64,000 nt of DNA. Source: Cannabis sativa. Its lineage: Eukaryota; Streptophyta; Magnoliopsida; Rosales; Cannabaceae. Position 1 is the stretch's first letter, and every line of letters begins with the position of its first letter. Shown piece after piece: positions 35,701-48,489 of the stretch. The translations under genes were made by a program, and so were the position numbers. The stretch spans positions 14,216,001 through 14,280,000 of the forward strand of contig NC_083607.1 in assembly GCF_029168945.1 (NCBI RefSeq). Reading direction: 5' to 3'. The notes below the pieces were generated by a model. That model had not been told where the DNA came from. It was given only the letters and a program-made list of their open reading frames with translations, and searched no databases.

Positions 35701-38335
35701 TATAAGGTTGCCCTAAAACAATACAATAATCTTTCTACTTTAATGTCAACTCACACTAATAACCACTTTCGTATAATAAATAAAATAGTACACAAATCAA
35801 TTATTTTACAGCTTTAAACAATCATTCTAGAATCAAAAAACTTCCTAAAATAGTTTGATTTTCTCCGACACTCCCCCTCGAGCTGGTTTAAAGATGTCTG
35901 CCATAGCCAGCTTGCTATCCAAAAAATCAAATTGCTTTTTGAATAATACCTTGGTAATAATGTCTACTACTTACTCTTCGGTTGGAACATAATCATGAAA
36001 ATCAGGCCTTACTCTATCTTTTCTTTGATGAAATTTTATCCATTTCTACATGCTTTGTACAGTCATGCAAAATTGGATTATGTGCAATCGAGATAGCAGC
36101 CTTGTTATCACAGTATAGTTTCATAGGGGATGCTTGAAATCCGTCAATTCTTCAAGTAACCTTCCTATCCATAATATCTCACACATATCACGAGCAACAA
36201 CTCTAAACTCAGCCTCAGCACTACTTTTGGCAGCCACATTTTTTGTTTTTTACTCGGCCATGTGACTAAGTTACCTCCAACGAATGAACAATAACCTGAT
36301 GTAGATCTTCTATCAACTATACTCCCAACCCAATCTACACCTGTATGGGCTTCAATTTGTAAATGGCCTCAACTTTAACATGAGTCCTTTTCTAGGTGTT
36401 CCTTTTAGATACTTAAGATTTTGTAGACAGCTTTGAAGTGTTTAGGTCAAGGTGCATGCATGAATTGACTCACCATACTCAATGAGAATGCTATATCTGA
36501 TTGTGTGTGTGATAGGTAAATCAATCTTCCTACTAAACGTTGATAACGGTCCTGATCCTTCACATTCTTAGTTTGTGTGGGTTGCAATTTGACAATTGTT
36601 TCCATGGGTGTTTCAACTTGTTTGCATTCTAGCATACCTGTCTCTTGAAGCAGATAAAGAGCATACTTACGTTGATTTATAAAGATTCCTTCCTTGGACC
36701 CAAAAAATTCCATTCCAAGAAGGTATTTTAAAGTACGCAAGCCTCTGATCTCAAACTCTTGAGCAAGTCTCTTTTTCAACTCATCAAGTTCACCATGATC
36801 ACCTCCAGTTAAAACAATATGATCCACATGCACTATTAAGATAGCTACCTTTCCTTCCTTTGAATGTTTATAAAACATGGTGTGATCTGCTTCACTCTGA
36901 GTATATCCATGACACCTCAACACTCTACCAAAGCGCTCAAACCAGGCACTAGGAGATTGCTTAAGCCCATACAAGGACTTTTTAAGTTTGCAAACTTTCC
37001 CAAATCCAACACCTTTTTCAAAACCAGGTGGGGGTGGAGGACTCATAAGCACTTCTTCTAGATCTCCTTTAAGAAAAGCATTTCACCATCTAATTGGTAT
37101 AAAGGCCAACTAGAATTAACAATAAGAGAAAGCAACACCCAAATGGAATTTATTTTTGCAACAAGGGCAAAAGTTTCTTGATCATCAATTCCATAGATTT
37201 GAGTAAAACCTTTTTGCGACAAGCCTAGCCTAATACCTTGGGCACTCTTATCAGCTTTGGTTTTTATTGTAAAACCCATTTGCACCCAACAATCTTTTTC
37301 TCCTTCAGTACTTTTACAATCTCCCAAGTACCATTTTTACTCAAGGCATTCACTTCCTCTGTAACTGCCAAATTCAAATTCGGATCATCTAATCCTTCCT
37401 GTATATTTCTAGGCACAAGAAGTTCTGAAATATTTGTAGAAAATGCTTTATGGTTTTTTGACAAATGATTGTAAGAAATATATTTACAAATAGGATATTT
37501 AGTGCAAGTACGAGTTCCTTTTCTTAAGGCAATAAGAAGATATAAATTGGTGTTTTCTGGAATTACTCCTATACTAGATTCAGGCTAAGTAAGCGAAGTA
37601 GGAGAACAATTACCTAAAACATTTGGAAGACCGTTGCTTAGGGCTTCCGTTTGACCATGTGCCAGGATGATTACCTGGTCTTTATTTCTTTCAGGTACAT
37701 TTCTCCTAGAATAAACTAAACCAAAGGTTCAATAACTCGTGTACCCTCTTCTATTAATCCTGGGTCTAACAATAATTGAAATTATGGAGGTTTTTCAAAT
37801 GTATCCCGTGGGAAGGTGTGCTATTCCATTTTTTCCACTAATAAAAGAAAAACTAAGCCTATACCGTGATGGTATTAGTTTAACACAACATATGGTCATC
37901 AACCTAATTGACATGGAATAGCTTGGCCTTAGGTTTATTGTACCTTTCTTCTGATTTAGGATGGTGTCACTTTGATTTGAACTAACGATTAATGTAGGTT
38001 TAGCTTGCATCTCCATTCAAAAGTATGTCTATTCTTATGATACAAAATTATACCATAGAAATAGTGAGGTGTTTCTACATATTTCAATTATGGTTACGTA
38101 TTATTCATTATTTCCTGTCTCCAAATTTTTTCTTTTTCCTTTTGGTACGAATTTGTAGTCTTCATGAATATACAAGTCTTTTTGGGACACTCATTATTAA
38201 CAGTAACCTTTGTAGGTGGGGTTCCAAGCATCTGTGTGGGTGTCTACAGCACAGGTTGGAGACGAGGTATGGGTTCTGGTAGAAGAAGCTCATCCACGAG
38301 ATGATATAATTTATCTTAAGGAGGTTCCTAGTTAA
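26720..38335 (+). CDS. RNR1: Organellar RNase II/RNB exoribonuclease, RNR1 orthologue (14 exons)
   Basis: 3'-to-5' exoribonuclease, known in Arabidopsis (At5g02250) to mature plastid rRNAs. Exons: 26720-26994, 27244-27403, 27539-27652, 27767-27844, 27911-28042, 28189-28410, 28537-28719, 29090-29152, 29248-29354, 29427-29576, 30973-31132, 32415-32810, 33330-33554, 38216-38335. All introns are GT/AG and phases match, giving 794 codons, close to the Arabidopsis length. The first 70 residues are rich in Ser/Arg and poor in acidic residues, as in a transit peptide. The RNB domain spans about 390-690. Its catalytic Asp cluster is [12 protein letters not shown] (D403, D408, D411, D412; exons 8-9), and the family signature is in exon 12 ([18 protein letters not shown]). 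Exon 14 ends a short C-terminal beta-rich tail. No stop or frameshift was found. Introns 10-13 are enlarged by inserted elements. Start choice: first in-frame ATG before the basic leader. UTRs not determined. Confidence 0.95.
29990..30586. mobile_element. Foldback/MITE-like element in RNR1 intron 10
   Basis: About 600 bp with long imperfect inverted arms: AGAGATGATTTCTGCTAAAC at the left matches the reverse complement of the right end (AGAGATAATTGCGGCTAAAG). Arms continue inward through TTATTGTAGTTAACTACCTA-like blocks and GTAGATTTTGTTG. A second left-end copy starts near 30128, so the left arm is internally duplicated. The motif AGTTAACTAC or its variant occurs at least seven times in both orientations. 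No coding capacity. Flanking duplications were not clear. Confidence 0.75.
33660..33990 (-). mobile_element. Gypsy LTR fragment with adjoining pol tail in RNR1 intron 13
   Basis: On the minus strand the sequence encoding LEDKV followed by GATCGGCCAATAA resembles the end of a Ty3/Gypsy polyprotein. It is followed at 33947 by TGTTAGACCCC, a typical LTR start. The LTR then carries a TATATATAGG motif (near 33873-33882 on the + strand). The other end is not fixed (near 33660). A second copy of the LTR start lies at about 37746-37772. Confidence 0.55.
34000..35150. other. Intron 13 sequence without recognisable gene
   Basis: Possibly more Gypsy-derived sequence in its first part. A tandem duplication of about 40 bp is visible at 34529-34568 and 34584-34624 (CTCTCAAAG...GATGGT..AGAAACA). 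Open frames on both strands here are not supported by any domain. Confidence 0.45.
35158..35520. mobile_element. Palindromic MITE-like element in RNR1 intron 13
   Basis: Starts AGGGATATTGGCGGCTAAAC and ends GGATAATCCC. It holds a strong internal inverted repeat: ACGTGGCAAATTTTTAGTGG (35333 onward) against CCACGT-type arms ending near 35456, separated by a T-rich loop. The GCGGCTAAAC start resembles the right-arm motif of the intron 10 element. Confidence 0.65.
35871..37730 (-). pseudogene. Antisense Copia pol relic in RNR1 intron 13
   Basis: Minus-strand Copia fragment. In order: RT linker with ALRKGTRTC and NIQEGLDDP (37727-37264), RT with [19 protein letters not shown] (37327-37058), RT palm and thumb with [17 protein letters not shown] (37052-36447), then a decayed RNase H down to about 35880. 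The YVDD box reads HVDH, so it is catalytically dead. It ends at a polypurine tract (reverse complement CTCCCCCTCG, 35871-35880), and an LTR beginning TGTCGGAG at 35870 continues leftwards for an unresolved length. Gag and integrase are missing. It lies antisense to RNR1. Confidence 0.88.
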
Positions 38336-41060
38336 GAATTATAAACAGGTCCTTTTAGTCGACACATTGCCGGACAAAATTACTTCAATGATCTCTACTA
38401 CAAGTAAGCATTATTTTCGTGTACCATCACTGGCAAATGCATTTGTTGATCCCTTATAATTGTTTTGAGACTGAAAATCAGTGTATTGGGAAATGAACAG
38501 CCTTTTATGTGATTTTGGTCAGATCCTTTTTTGTGTGGAACAAACCCAGTTTCAGCTCAATGACGATGGCTTTATGGAAACTGAGCAGGATGAGAAATTC
38601 TTCATTGACACTGTTTTGATAATCGACCATGTCTAACAAGAAGCCACAACAAGTTTTCTCCTCAGTTTGTGACCCAACTTGTTTTTAAACAGGCAAAGAT
38701 ATCAAATGTTCTTGAGATAATGGCCACCGTGTTTGCGCAAGCAATGCATGCCCCATTCTCTAGTATTTTTGTAGCCAAATAGTAAGGTTTAATTTTATTT
38801 GATCAATAATGTATAGTAGAAAAATGTTATAGGTACATTATTATTGTTGTATCAGAGCTTGAACATTAATTTCCTGATGTGTGATGTAGTTGTTTATAAA
38901 GTAGCAAGAAAAACAAAAACGATAAACTAATAATGAGTGAAACAACAATCGAGGGAAATGGTGGAAGTGATGTGTTCATATCCATAGTGTCTTTTTTGAT
39001 AGATGAAAAGTAAATAATAGTTGTATACTACCGGGCATTAAATTGTTTCATTCTCTTAACGTGGCTTCTCACAAGATTCTTTCACGAGTAATTATCACTT
39101 TGGGAGAGTCTGGAGTTTTCAGTTCAAAAGGGTACTAACTCTGACCCTCATTTCGTTGGTGGGGTAAGGTTACTCACGTTCAGCATCAGCATCTATATCT
39201 GCCGTTGAAAAAATAGTGAATAACTTGTGTGGTTACTAAAACCAGTTAAGGGTTACTTTTGTCTCCAATCTTATAACCATATAGGCCCCCAAGGGGGGTT
39301 GTTTTTAGAGGTGGTGGTTGTGGTAGTGGTTGTTCCTCTCGTTATTATAGTAGCTATGCACCTAATGGGTGGGGGGTTGTTTTTTCTATTGTTAGGTAGA
39401 CAAGACAGTAAAAGTTCTGGCAAATTTTACCTTGAAAGTGGGTAAAAACAATGAGTTCAAATTCTCTTTGGAGGAGAGGATAGATGAAGAAGCTAGGTCC
39501 TTCCAGTTTCATATGCTTTCAAAGCTCTAAAATTTCTCCTATCAAAACTTACAAGTCTAAAATAAGTAAAATTTTTGGTGTATCCGAGAGTGCTATAATA
39601 TGATTTTTTACCTATTTATTTCAGTGGGATTAATTGACAATGCTGGCGGCCGTAACTTAGTCATTTAGTAATTTGTCCTGTGCAGAGATTTGTTCCAAAG
39701 TAAATTTTTTTATACGAAGTCGCTATCTGCCCAAACAAAGCTTTGCTCTCACCCTCTCCCAATACCTAAATGGAAAAAAAGAAAAGCATGCATCAAATTA
39801 TTGTTCATAAATCACATCTGAAAATAACCCATTATTAAGGAATGAGGTCCAATATTAGTCCAACAAAACCAGGTTTGAGTAATGTCTTAGACGAATGGTC
39901 TGTGTGCCACTTGTTCTCAGAAAATGTCACTCCCATTTTGGTACCTTCAAACCTAAACCCACTCATTTTCTTAGCCATGTCTTCCTAGCTATTTTCTTAA
40001 TTTAGCAAGGCCACTAATAGGAGAGCCTAATTTTGATTTAACAACCAGACTAAAAAAGCCCTTGAAGTAGTATCCGTAGTCTAGAGATAATATATTTATA
40101 AATGAAACTTAATCTTATCAGTGTAGAATGGTAGTGTATGTAATATTGTATATCATTGTTATATAAAATTGAATGTGTATCTCTTGAAATGGGACAAGGG
40201 AGAAACACTCCCATGTGCATAGCCAAGTTCAAACCACCAAGAAACGTTTATTTTGTTTTGTTCAAATGCGAGACGTAGCCAGCCATAACGTGTGGTGGTA
40301 GACTATGTACATATTTTTATATGATCATTTACTTTTAGGGCTTTATGTTATGCCCATTTGTATATAACACATAATAGTAATGAGGTTCATTTATGTCCGC
40401 CATTACTATTCTTACCAAAATATAGGAGGCTATATTATTATTAAACCCAACTATACAATGAGAACCCCTCACCCCCCAAATCAAATTCCATGATCATTAA
40501 AGCCTAATCAATACTCAAAACCTAATGACTAAAATTAGTATATTTATAAAATGAATGTGAAAGCACACTATACATTAGCATATGGTTACTAATACTATAC
40601 TAATCTTATGCATCATGCACGCACGTGGCCCCAACAAATATGCTTTAAAATGAAAATTAGAGAGTCAATCTTTCATAATTGGAAGAGAATTAAGTGATGT
40701 AGAGAAGTGAGGGGAATGATCACATGGATTCAAAGATGAAGATTGAATTCATAAAGACGTGATATTAATGATAGGTCAGAAAGAAAAAAGGTCTGAAATA
40801 TTGGATTTGTATTGTCCCCTTTGGTTTTTGGTGTTTGGTCTTCGGCCTTTGGCCCTTTGATAAGGTTCCATTCACAATCACATGATCATGCATGTTGTTG
40901 TTGTTGATCTTTCAAATCAGCCCATCCACTCTTGCTCCTAGTTTTCTTGACATCTCCCTTCCCTCTTCATGTGGGCACTATATTACTTTGTACATATATC
41001 TTGTTTGAATATAAAACAAAACACTTATTACTCAATATATAAATATATATAGAGTAATAT
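38336..41060. other. Intergenic region downstream of RNR1, no gene seen
   Basis: Includes the RNR1 3' UTR, whose end I cannot place. A GTGGTGGTTGTGGTAGTGG low-complexity tract is near 39311. Open frames at 39227 and 40050 have no recognisable domain and unlikely composition. No RNA gene was recognised. Confidence 0.5.
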
Positions 41061-41314
41061 TATATTTGCACACATAAATTACACACAAAATTGAAACACT
41101 TACATAGCAAATTCGTATTATATAATATTATAATTTAGAGAGAAAATAGAGAAGAGATGATAATTTTTTTAGTATCTTATTCCAATGTGTGATCTCCTAT
41201 TTATACACTAATGAGAGTCAAATATTAAGAAAATAAAAAAAAAGAATATTGATTACAATTAATGGTAATAAATAAAAGATTTAGACATACATAGATTTAT
41301 TAATATTTATAACA
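41060..41314 (-). mobile_element. 3' LTR of minus-strand Copia (left end approximate)
   Basis: On the minus strand it starts TGTTATAAATATT at 41314, directly after the polypurine tract GGGGGAG. The TGTTAT start is shared with the LTR at 12346. A GTGTATAAATAGG TATA-like motif lies near 41202-41215. The left end is estimated near 41060 from a TGCACACA run. Confidence 0.55.
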
Positions 41315-44300
41315 CTCCCCCTTGAATGTCCATAATAATTGCTTCACTAAAAATCTCACCGAGAAAACCCAGTGGGACAAAACTCGATCAAGAAAAAAAG
41401 TTCAGTATGAAATTACTCCCCCTCATTTTGGCATTCATGGAGATCTTTTAATTGACGCATTCCAATCTTGTGAACCATCTTCTCAAAATTTGATGTTGAT
41501 AATGACTTTGTGAATATGTCTACAAGATTATCACTTGATCGAATTTGTTGAACATCGATATCACCATTCTCTTCAAGATTGTGTGTAAAGATTTTTTTTT
41601 TTTGGTGAAATGTGTTTAGTTCTATCTCTTTTAATGTACTCTCTTTTACGTTGACGATGCAAGCAACACTATCTTCATAGAGAATTGATAGTACTTCTTT
41701 ATTGGATGTTAATCCACATGTTCCTCGAATATGTTGTGTCATTGATCTTAACCAAACACATTCTCGACTTGCCTCGTGAATTGCAAGTATCTTAGCATGA
41801 TTTGAGGAAGTAGCCACTAGAGTTTGCTTTATTGACCGTCAAGATATAGCAGTGTCACCGCAAGTGAACAAATAGCTAGTTTGAGATCTAGCTTTATGTG
41901 GATCATATATATATATATATATATATATCTTGCACTTGCGTAGCCAATAAGTTGTGCCCAAAATAATTAGAATAAAACAATCCTTTATTAATAGTATCCT
42001 AGAGATAGCGAAGTATGTGCTTCATCCCTTTTCAATGTCTATATGTTGGAGCAAAATTAAATATTGCTAACAAATTGACAGAGAAAGCTATATTAGGTCT
42101 TGTACAGTTAGCAAGATACATCAATGTTCCTATTGCACTAAGATATGGTACTTCTAGACCAAGTAGCTCTTCATGTTCTTCTCTAGGTCAAACAAGATTT
42201 TTTTTCACATCAAGTGATCTAACTACCATTGGGCTACTCAATGGGTGTGATTTATCCATATAAAATCGTCTCAAAATCTTTTTAGTATAAGTTGAATGAT
42301 GAATGAAAATTCTACATTTTCAATGCTCAATTTGTAAACCATGACAAAATTTTATTTTTCCTAAATCTTTTATTTCGAACTCTTTCTTTAGATATTTCAC
42401 AGCTTTTGAAAGTTTTTTAGGAGTTTCAATAATATTCAAATCATCAACATAAACAACTAAGATAACAAACTCAGAACTTGAATTTTTTATAAAAAACACA
42501 CGGACAAATATGATTATTTGTATATCCTTCCTTCAATAAATATTCACTAAGTCGATTGTACCAATTGCGTACTGATTGTTTTAATCCATACAATGATCTT
42601 TTTAATTTAATTGAGCACATTTATCGATTGCTTGAATTATATGCATAAGGCATCTTAAATCCTTAAGGGATCTTCATGTAAATATCACTATCTAGTGATC
42701 CATATAAATAAGCTGTAGTGACTACATCCATTAATCACATATCAAGTTTTTCACTCACAGTCAGGCTAACCAAATATCTTAATGTTATAACATCTACCAT
42801 AAGAGAATATGTCTCTTCATAATCAATACCTGATCTTTGAGAAAAACCTTATGCTACAAGTCTTGCTTTGTATCTCACGATTTTGTTTTTGTCATTTCTT
42901 TTACGTACACATACCCATTTGTATCTAATGAGTTTTACACCTTCAGGTGTTTAGACTACAGGTCCAAATATTTTACGTTTAGCAAGTGAATTCAATTATG
43001 CTTGAACTGCTTCTTTCCATTTTGGCCAATATTTTCTATTTTGACATTCTTTGATAGATTCAGGTTCAAGATCCTTGTCTTCATTTACAATTTCTAGCGC
43101 TACATTATAAGCAAAAATATTTTTGACAATTACTTTGAATCGGTCCCATTCTTTCCATTTATTGACATAATTTATTGAGATCTCATTATTTCTAATATTT
43201 TTAGGTACACGAATCTCTTCAAGAGATTTTTTTATGTCAACATCTTCCTCGAAATTTTTAGCCTCTTCATTAGGGCCATCTTGATTATTCGCTCCTTTTC
43301 TTTTTCGAGGATTTTTATTTTTGGAACCGACTGGTCTACCAAATTTCAAGCATGATTTAAAATCAATAGCTAATTGTCTTTCTGGGACTTCAATTCGAAC
43401 TGGAGCATTTTCAGCTAGAATATGTGATTTTGTAATTTTCTTTGGGTCAGTGAATGCATTTGGTAATTGATTGGTAATATTTTGCAAATGAATTATTCTT
43501 TGAACTTCAAGTTCACATTAATTTTTATGAGGATCAAATTGAGATAATGATTGTGCATTCCATATAATTTCTTTTTCCAGTTGTTTCTTTTCCCCTCCCC
43601 CTAAAGTTGGGAAACTTATCTCATCAAAATGAAAACCAACAAAATATACTGTAAATATATCTCCAGTAGTGATTTCGAGATATTTAATGATAGACGGAGA
43701 TTCATACCCAACATATATTCCCAGCCTCCTTTGAATACCCATCTTTGTTCGTTGTGGTGGAGCAATCAGAACATATACTGTATATAACCAAAGATTCTTA
43801 GATGAATATTTGGCTCCTGACCAAAACCCAATTGTAATGGGGAGAATTTGTGATATGATGTTGGCCTAATGCGTACAAGTGTCGCAACATGTAAAATAGC
43901 ATGTCCCCAAGCTAAAATTGGGAGTTTTATTCTCATAAGTAATGGTCTTGTGATTAACTTGAGGCGTTTAATGAATGATTCTTCTAGACCATTTTGTGTA
44001 TATACATGAGCAACAGGATGTTCTATTATCCCTATTGACATACAATAATCATTAAAAGTTTGTGATGTAAATTCACCAGCATTATCAAGACGGATTATCT
44101 TGATTGCGTAGTCTGGGAATTGTGCTCGTAATTAGATTATTTCAGCAAGCAATCTTGCAAATGCTACATTACGAGTAGATAATAAGCAAACATGTGACAA
44201 TCTAGTTGATGCGTCTAACAATACCATAAAATATCTGAATGGTACACATGGTGGACAAATAGGCCCACATGGCTTAATGATTAATGTTTTTTGAGAACAA

Positions 44301-46130
44301 GCAGCACACGAGAACTCATTGAATAATAGAATCTTCTGGTTCTTCAATGGATGATCATGTGAGTTCTAAATTATTCCATGCATCATGATTGAACCGGGAT
44401 GGCCTAACCGGTCATGCCAAACAATAAATAAATTTTTCTAGTTTGTGAACTTCTTGTTCACAATAGCATGAGTTTCTATTTTACTTATACGTGTAACGTA
44501 CAAATCTGAAGACAAACCAGATAATTTTTCTGAAATATATTTTTTTTCTTGAAATAATAGATGTAATGCAAAGATACTCAAAATTATTTTCATCTATTGT
44601 CTCAATGTGATATCCATTACGACGTATATCTTTGAAACTTAACAAATTCCTTTTTAATTTGATGGATAATAAGGCATCATCTATAATAATTTTTATTTCT
44701 CTAGGCATCAATAAAATGGCTATTCCAAAGCTTCAATTAAACTTCTAGTGCCTGATATTGTATTAATATTTACCTTCATTCTTGATAAATTTGAAAAATA
44801 TTTATCATTTTAAGTATTGTATGAGTGGTTGTGCTATCCGTCAAGCTTATATCCTCACCATTATTTGTGGAATCATGTATAAGATGACAAATATCCATTA
44901 TTTCATTAACCAACAACAAAGAAAGACATAATAAGTTCAAAATATAAATATTTAAACAATAAAAGTTTATTACATAAATATCCCAAATAAAATGAACACC
45001 TTAGAGTAAATAAATAATAATAATAAAAATAAATAAACATAAAAAAGAAAAGTGACTAATAGTGGACATTTCCATCTCCATTGTCGATATTTATGTTGCT
45101 ATGAATGAGATCTTCATTAAAAAAAATCTATAACATCTAAGTGCGTAATATTCAAGGGCTCTTTGAAAAGACTATCATATTGATAGGTAAATCTGCTTCT
45201 ATTTTCTCCTTTCCTTTCATAGATGCTTGATAAAGATCAACAATGTGTTTTGCCGTACAATAAGTACGTGCCCAATGTCCTTTCATTCCACATCTGAAAC
45301 ATAAGTTTTCAGAATTTTTACGATTTTTATTTTGAGGACATTTTTCCTTGTTCTCAATAGTTGTACTTTTTATTGGAGTATACAAATTTTTATTTTGACA
45401 ATTACAATGCCAAATATTGTTTCGACTGCGACTGCGACCACAATTTTGATTATGGTCACGAACATGTCTATTATTTTATTTATGATCACGACTACGACTA
45501 TGATTATGATTATCAGAAATTGTAATATTCACTTCAGGGAGGGGTAGACCCAGTTAGGCGAGATTCATAATTTTTTTTTTATCAAAAGTTCATTATTCTG
45601 TTCAACTACTAGAAGATATGAAATTAATTTTGAATACTCTTCAAAATTTTGTTCTCTATATTGCTATTGTAGGAGCACATTAGAGGCATGAGAAGTAGTA
45701 TATGTATTTTTTTTAACATTTCAGTCAGTAACTGTTTCTCCACCCAACAGTAATTTAGAAGTGATATTAAATATTGTAGAATTATAATCACTTACTGATT
45801 TAAAATCTTGCAACTTTAGGTGCAACCAATCATTCTTAGCCTTGCTAATATGACAGTTTTTTGATGGTCATATCTTTCTTTTAAACTTTTTTAAAGCACA
45901 AGAGGATCTTTTATGGTTAAATATTCAGATTTTAACCCCTCATAGAGATAATGGCGAAGGAAAATCATAACCTTGACCTTATTTTGATTTGTTTCAGTAT
46001 TTTGATCTTTGACGGTGTCTCCAAGACCCATAGCATCTAAATGGATTTCAGCATCAAGAATCCATGATAAATAATTCTTCCAGAAATATCAAGTTATTTT
46101 GATCTTTGTTTTGTAAGGTTTGCCATGAAG
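41315..46130 (-). pseudogene. Decayed Ty1/Copia gag-pol
   Basis: Reads right to left. Gag (46130-45400) has a UBN2-type motif DAEIHLDAMGLGD and KSLKERYDH. The zinc knuckle is CFRCGMKGHWARTYC (45385-45152). Protease/pre-integrase region is near 44711-44481. Integrase is near 44347-43766 with ESFIKRLKLITRPLLM. The integrase-RT linker is 43742-42996 with GRPVGSKNKNPRKRK. RT is near 42960-42300 and keeps an intact YVDD box (42435-42455). RNase H is 41817-41413 with LYEDSVACI and IRSSDNL. Many stops and frameshifts. Same lineage as 10415-12559, but better preserved. The 5' LTR could not be recognised beyond 46130. Confidence 0.88.
41906..41929. repeat. AT microsatellite
   Basis: About 12 AT units inside the Copia RT/RNase H remnant, interrupting the coding pattern. 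Confidence 0.95.
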
Positions 46131-46379
46131 AAAACTATATCAATATAAAGTATAAATTATTAGACATATACATAAGTTTTAGAAAGAAAATAAAGGTACA
46201 ACAAAATATAACACATAGAAAGTAAAAATACTAAAATATAGAATAAGAAAATAAAATTACAATGTATAATATGATAAACAAATCAACACACATACATAAT
46301 ATATATAAACATATATATAAGCATAAATATATATTGTATAAATATTGATTCATGGAAAAATAAATAAATATAAAAATGG

Positions 46380-47265
46380 CTAGCTCTAAAGGTGCACTTC
46401 CTATGATTGAGCTTCATTTTGTACTTTTGAATGCTGGCAAATGCTTCTTGTAGGTCATCATTGTGTTCTCCTAAAGTATCAAATTTTACCATCATATCAT
46501 CCACATATACCTCCATGTTCTTTCTCAGAACATCTTTGAGCATCTTATTGACCAAATTCTAGTAAGTTACCATGACATTCTTTAGCCCAAAGGGCAAGAT
46601 GACGTAATAGTACACTCTTTTGTCAGTTTTGAAGCTAGTGTGCTCCTGGTCTGCTACATGCATCTTAATCTAACTATAACTAGAATATGCATCCATGAAA
46701 CTCAATAATTCATACCTGGACTTTGGCATCCACCATTTGGTGGATTCGTGGTTGGGGTAAATAGTCTTTTTGATAAGCTTTGTTGAGATTCGTAAAGTCG
46801 ATACACATTCTCTAAGTTGTATTTGGCTTTGGGACTAGCACTGGGTTTGCCAACCAAATGGGATACAAAGCTTCCTAAAGGAACTCTATCGATGTTAACT
46901 TATTGACCTCTACTTTTAGCGCTTCAGACCGTACCAGATCTAATGGCATTTTTTACGAACTGACGTCACATTTTCATCAATATTCAAGGCATGGAAATTG
47001 TTCTTCAGTCTGATTCTAGTTATATACGCAAGGCTCCACGCACGTATTTCTTGATTCTTTCTGATTGTGGAAATAATTTTTCTCTCACCACTAGAGATAA
47101 ATTTCTTCCCACCTTGATGACTTTGGTAGAATCCATTTCGCTGATGCTAACTTCCTAAACATCCTCCGTGGTTTGATCATTCTTTCTACCCCTACTCAGA
47201 GATCCAACTCATGTTCTTCCTGGATCACTTCTTGTCTAACTTGGGCGATTGTTCCAAGGGCCTCT
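46380..47265 (-). pseudogene. Ty3/Gypsy (Tat/Athila-type) reverse transcriptase relic
   Basis: Minus-strand remnants in RT order: ALYPIWLANPVLV, RMCIDFTNLNKA, LPFGLKN, VYVDDMMVK (YVDD near 46495-46510) and KCTFRA. WLANPVLV and VYVDDMMVKS-type sequence are typical of non-chromovirus plant Gypsy elements, unlike the Tekay copies nearby. Several stops. The family A element at 47266 inserted into it. Confidence 0.85.
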
Positions 47266-48396
47266 TGTAAAGCCCACTTAGTTAATTTGGAAATTAGCAG
47301 TTGTTTATGCTTAAATTATGAAATTATTTATAGCTATTTAAATAATTTATTACTGTTATTTATGGAATTCAGAAATGCATGATTATGTCATCAGTAGCTT
47401 TTATATTTCGCATTTCCGGTGTCCGGTATTTTGGAACTCGGCGTTTGGCTCAGTAGAAATCACAACTTAGTATGTTAGTAATTTGGGGACGGGTTTTAGA
47501 CATTGGGAATGTCGGGAATGGCCGGGAATTTAGAATGTCCCAAAAATACCCCTTTAGTATGATTTTCATGATTTTATGGTGGAGGGGCAAAATGGTCTTT
47601 TTGCCCCATTAGTGTTTTGTCTTATGTGAGTGTATTATTTGAAAAATAAATATTTGTTTAATGTTTACTTGGCTGAAATGAAGTGTGATAAGTGGGTATT
47701 TATGTTTAATTCTTTCATTTTTACAAAAATTAGACTAAGTGTTGAAAATAGAATTTTTCCAAAGAAAACACTCTCTTTTCTCTCTCTCTCTTTTCGGCCA
47801 AGGCTTGGCTGTGCAAGGGCTGGGTTTTGCTTGGTGATTTCAAGTGGTTTAGCTAGATCAAAGTGAATTTTCATTGAGGTATTTCTTGGCTTTAGTTTCT
47901 TACCTTGTTTTTCTTGAAATTTATGATGAAAATGGGTGTTGCATGCTTGAATCTTTGATGTTGTTGCTGCTGATTATTATTGTTGTTGTTCTTTGTTTAA
48001 ATGTTGATATAATTAGGTTTAATGAGATTGTATAGCATGCTTGAATCCTTGTTCTAGTTGGTTAAATGCTTATGTGAAAAAGTATGATTTTTTGAAAGAA
48101 ATGGTTCATTTTGTTCTGTGAAGTTGCTGGATGTTCTTGTGTGTTTTCAGAGGTGTTATTATGCTTAGTTAAGTAGAATTAACTAGGTTTGGGTGCATGT
48201 TAGTGGATTTAACCAAGTTTGAGTTTTGGAACTCAAAGCTTGGTCTTTAATGGTGAATTTTGCCTCTGTGTTTTTCTGGGTAGTTTTGAGGCCTTAGATT
48301 TGTTCTTTGGGGTGTTTAGAACAAGTCTGGAAAGTTTGGTACCAATTGGGGTTGAATTGGTCGAGTTATGAGAATTTTAGTTGGCTGCCTGCGAGG

Positions 48397-48489
48397 AACC
48401 GGAATTCCGGTTGTGCATCCGGAATTCCGGATGAGGGTTCTGAATTTTCCAGAACCGGAATTCCGGTTGGGCAACTGGTCTACCGGTTG
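48397..48489. repeat. Palindrome cluster in family A 5' LTR
   Basis: AACCGGAATTCCGGTT at 48397-48412 and again at 48453-48468, CATCCGGAATTCCGGATG at 48416-48433, and CAACTGGT/ACCGGTTG arms at 48472-48489 (one mismatch). Equivalent to 4843-4932 in the solo LTR. Confidence 0.9.

Noticed and set aside
38846..38866. Primer-binding-site-like TTGTATCAGAGCTTGAAC
   Set aside because: Matches part of the tRNA-Met primer site, but no LTR end lies before it and no retroelement coding sequence follows.
39227..39445. Valine-rich open frame
   Set aside because: Arises from a GTGGTGGTT low-complexity tract; no upstream or downstream support for a gene.
45332..45547. Threonine/isoleucine-rich open frame on the + strand
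   Set aside because: Antisense of the Copia gag zinc-knuckle and its basic linker.
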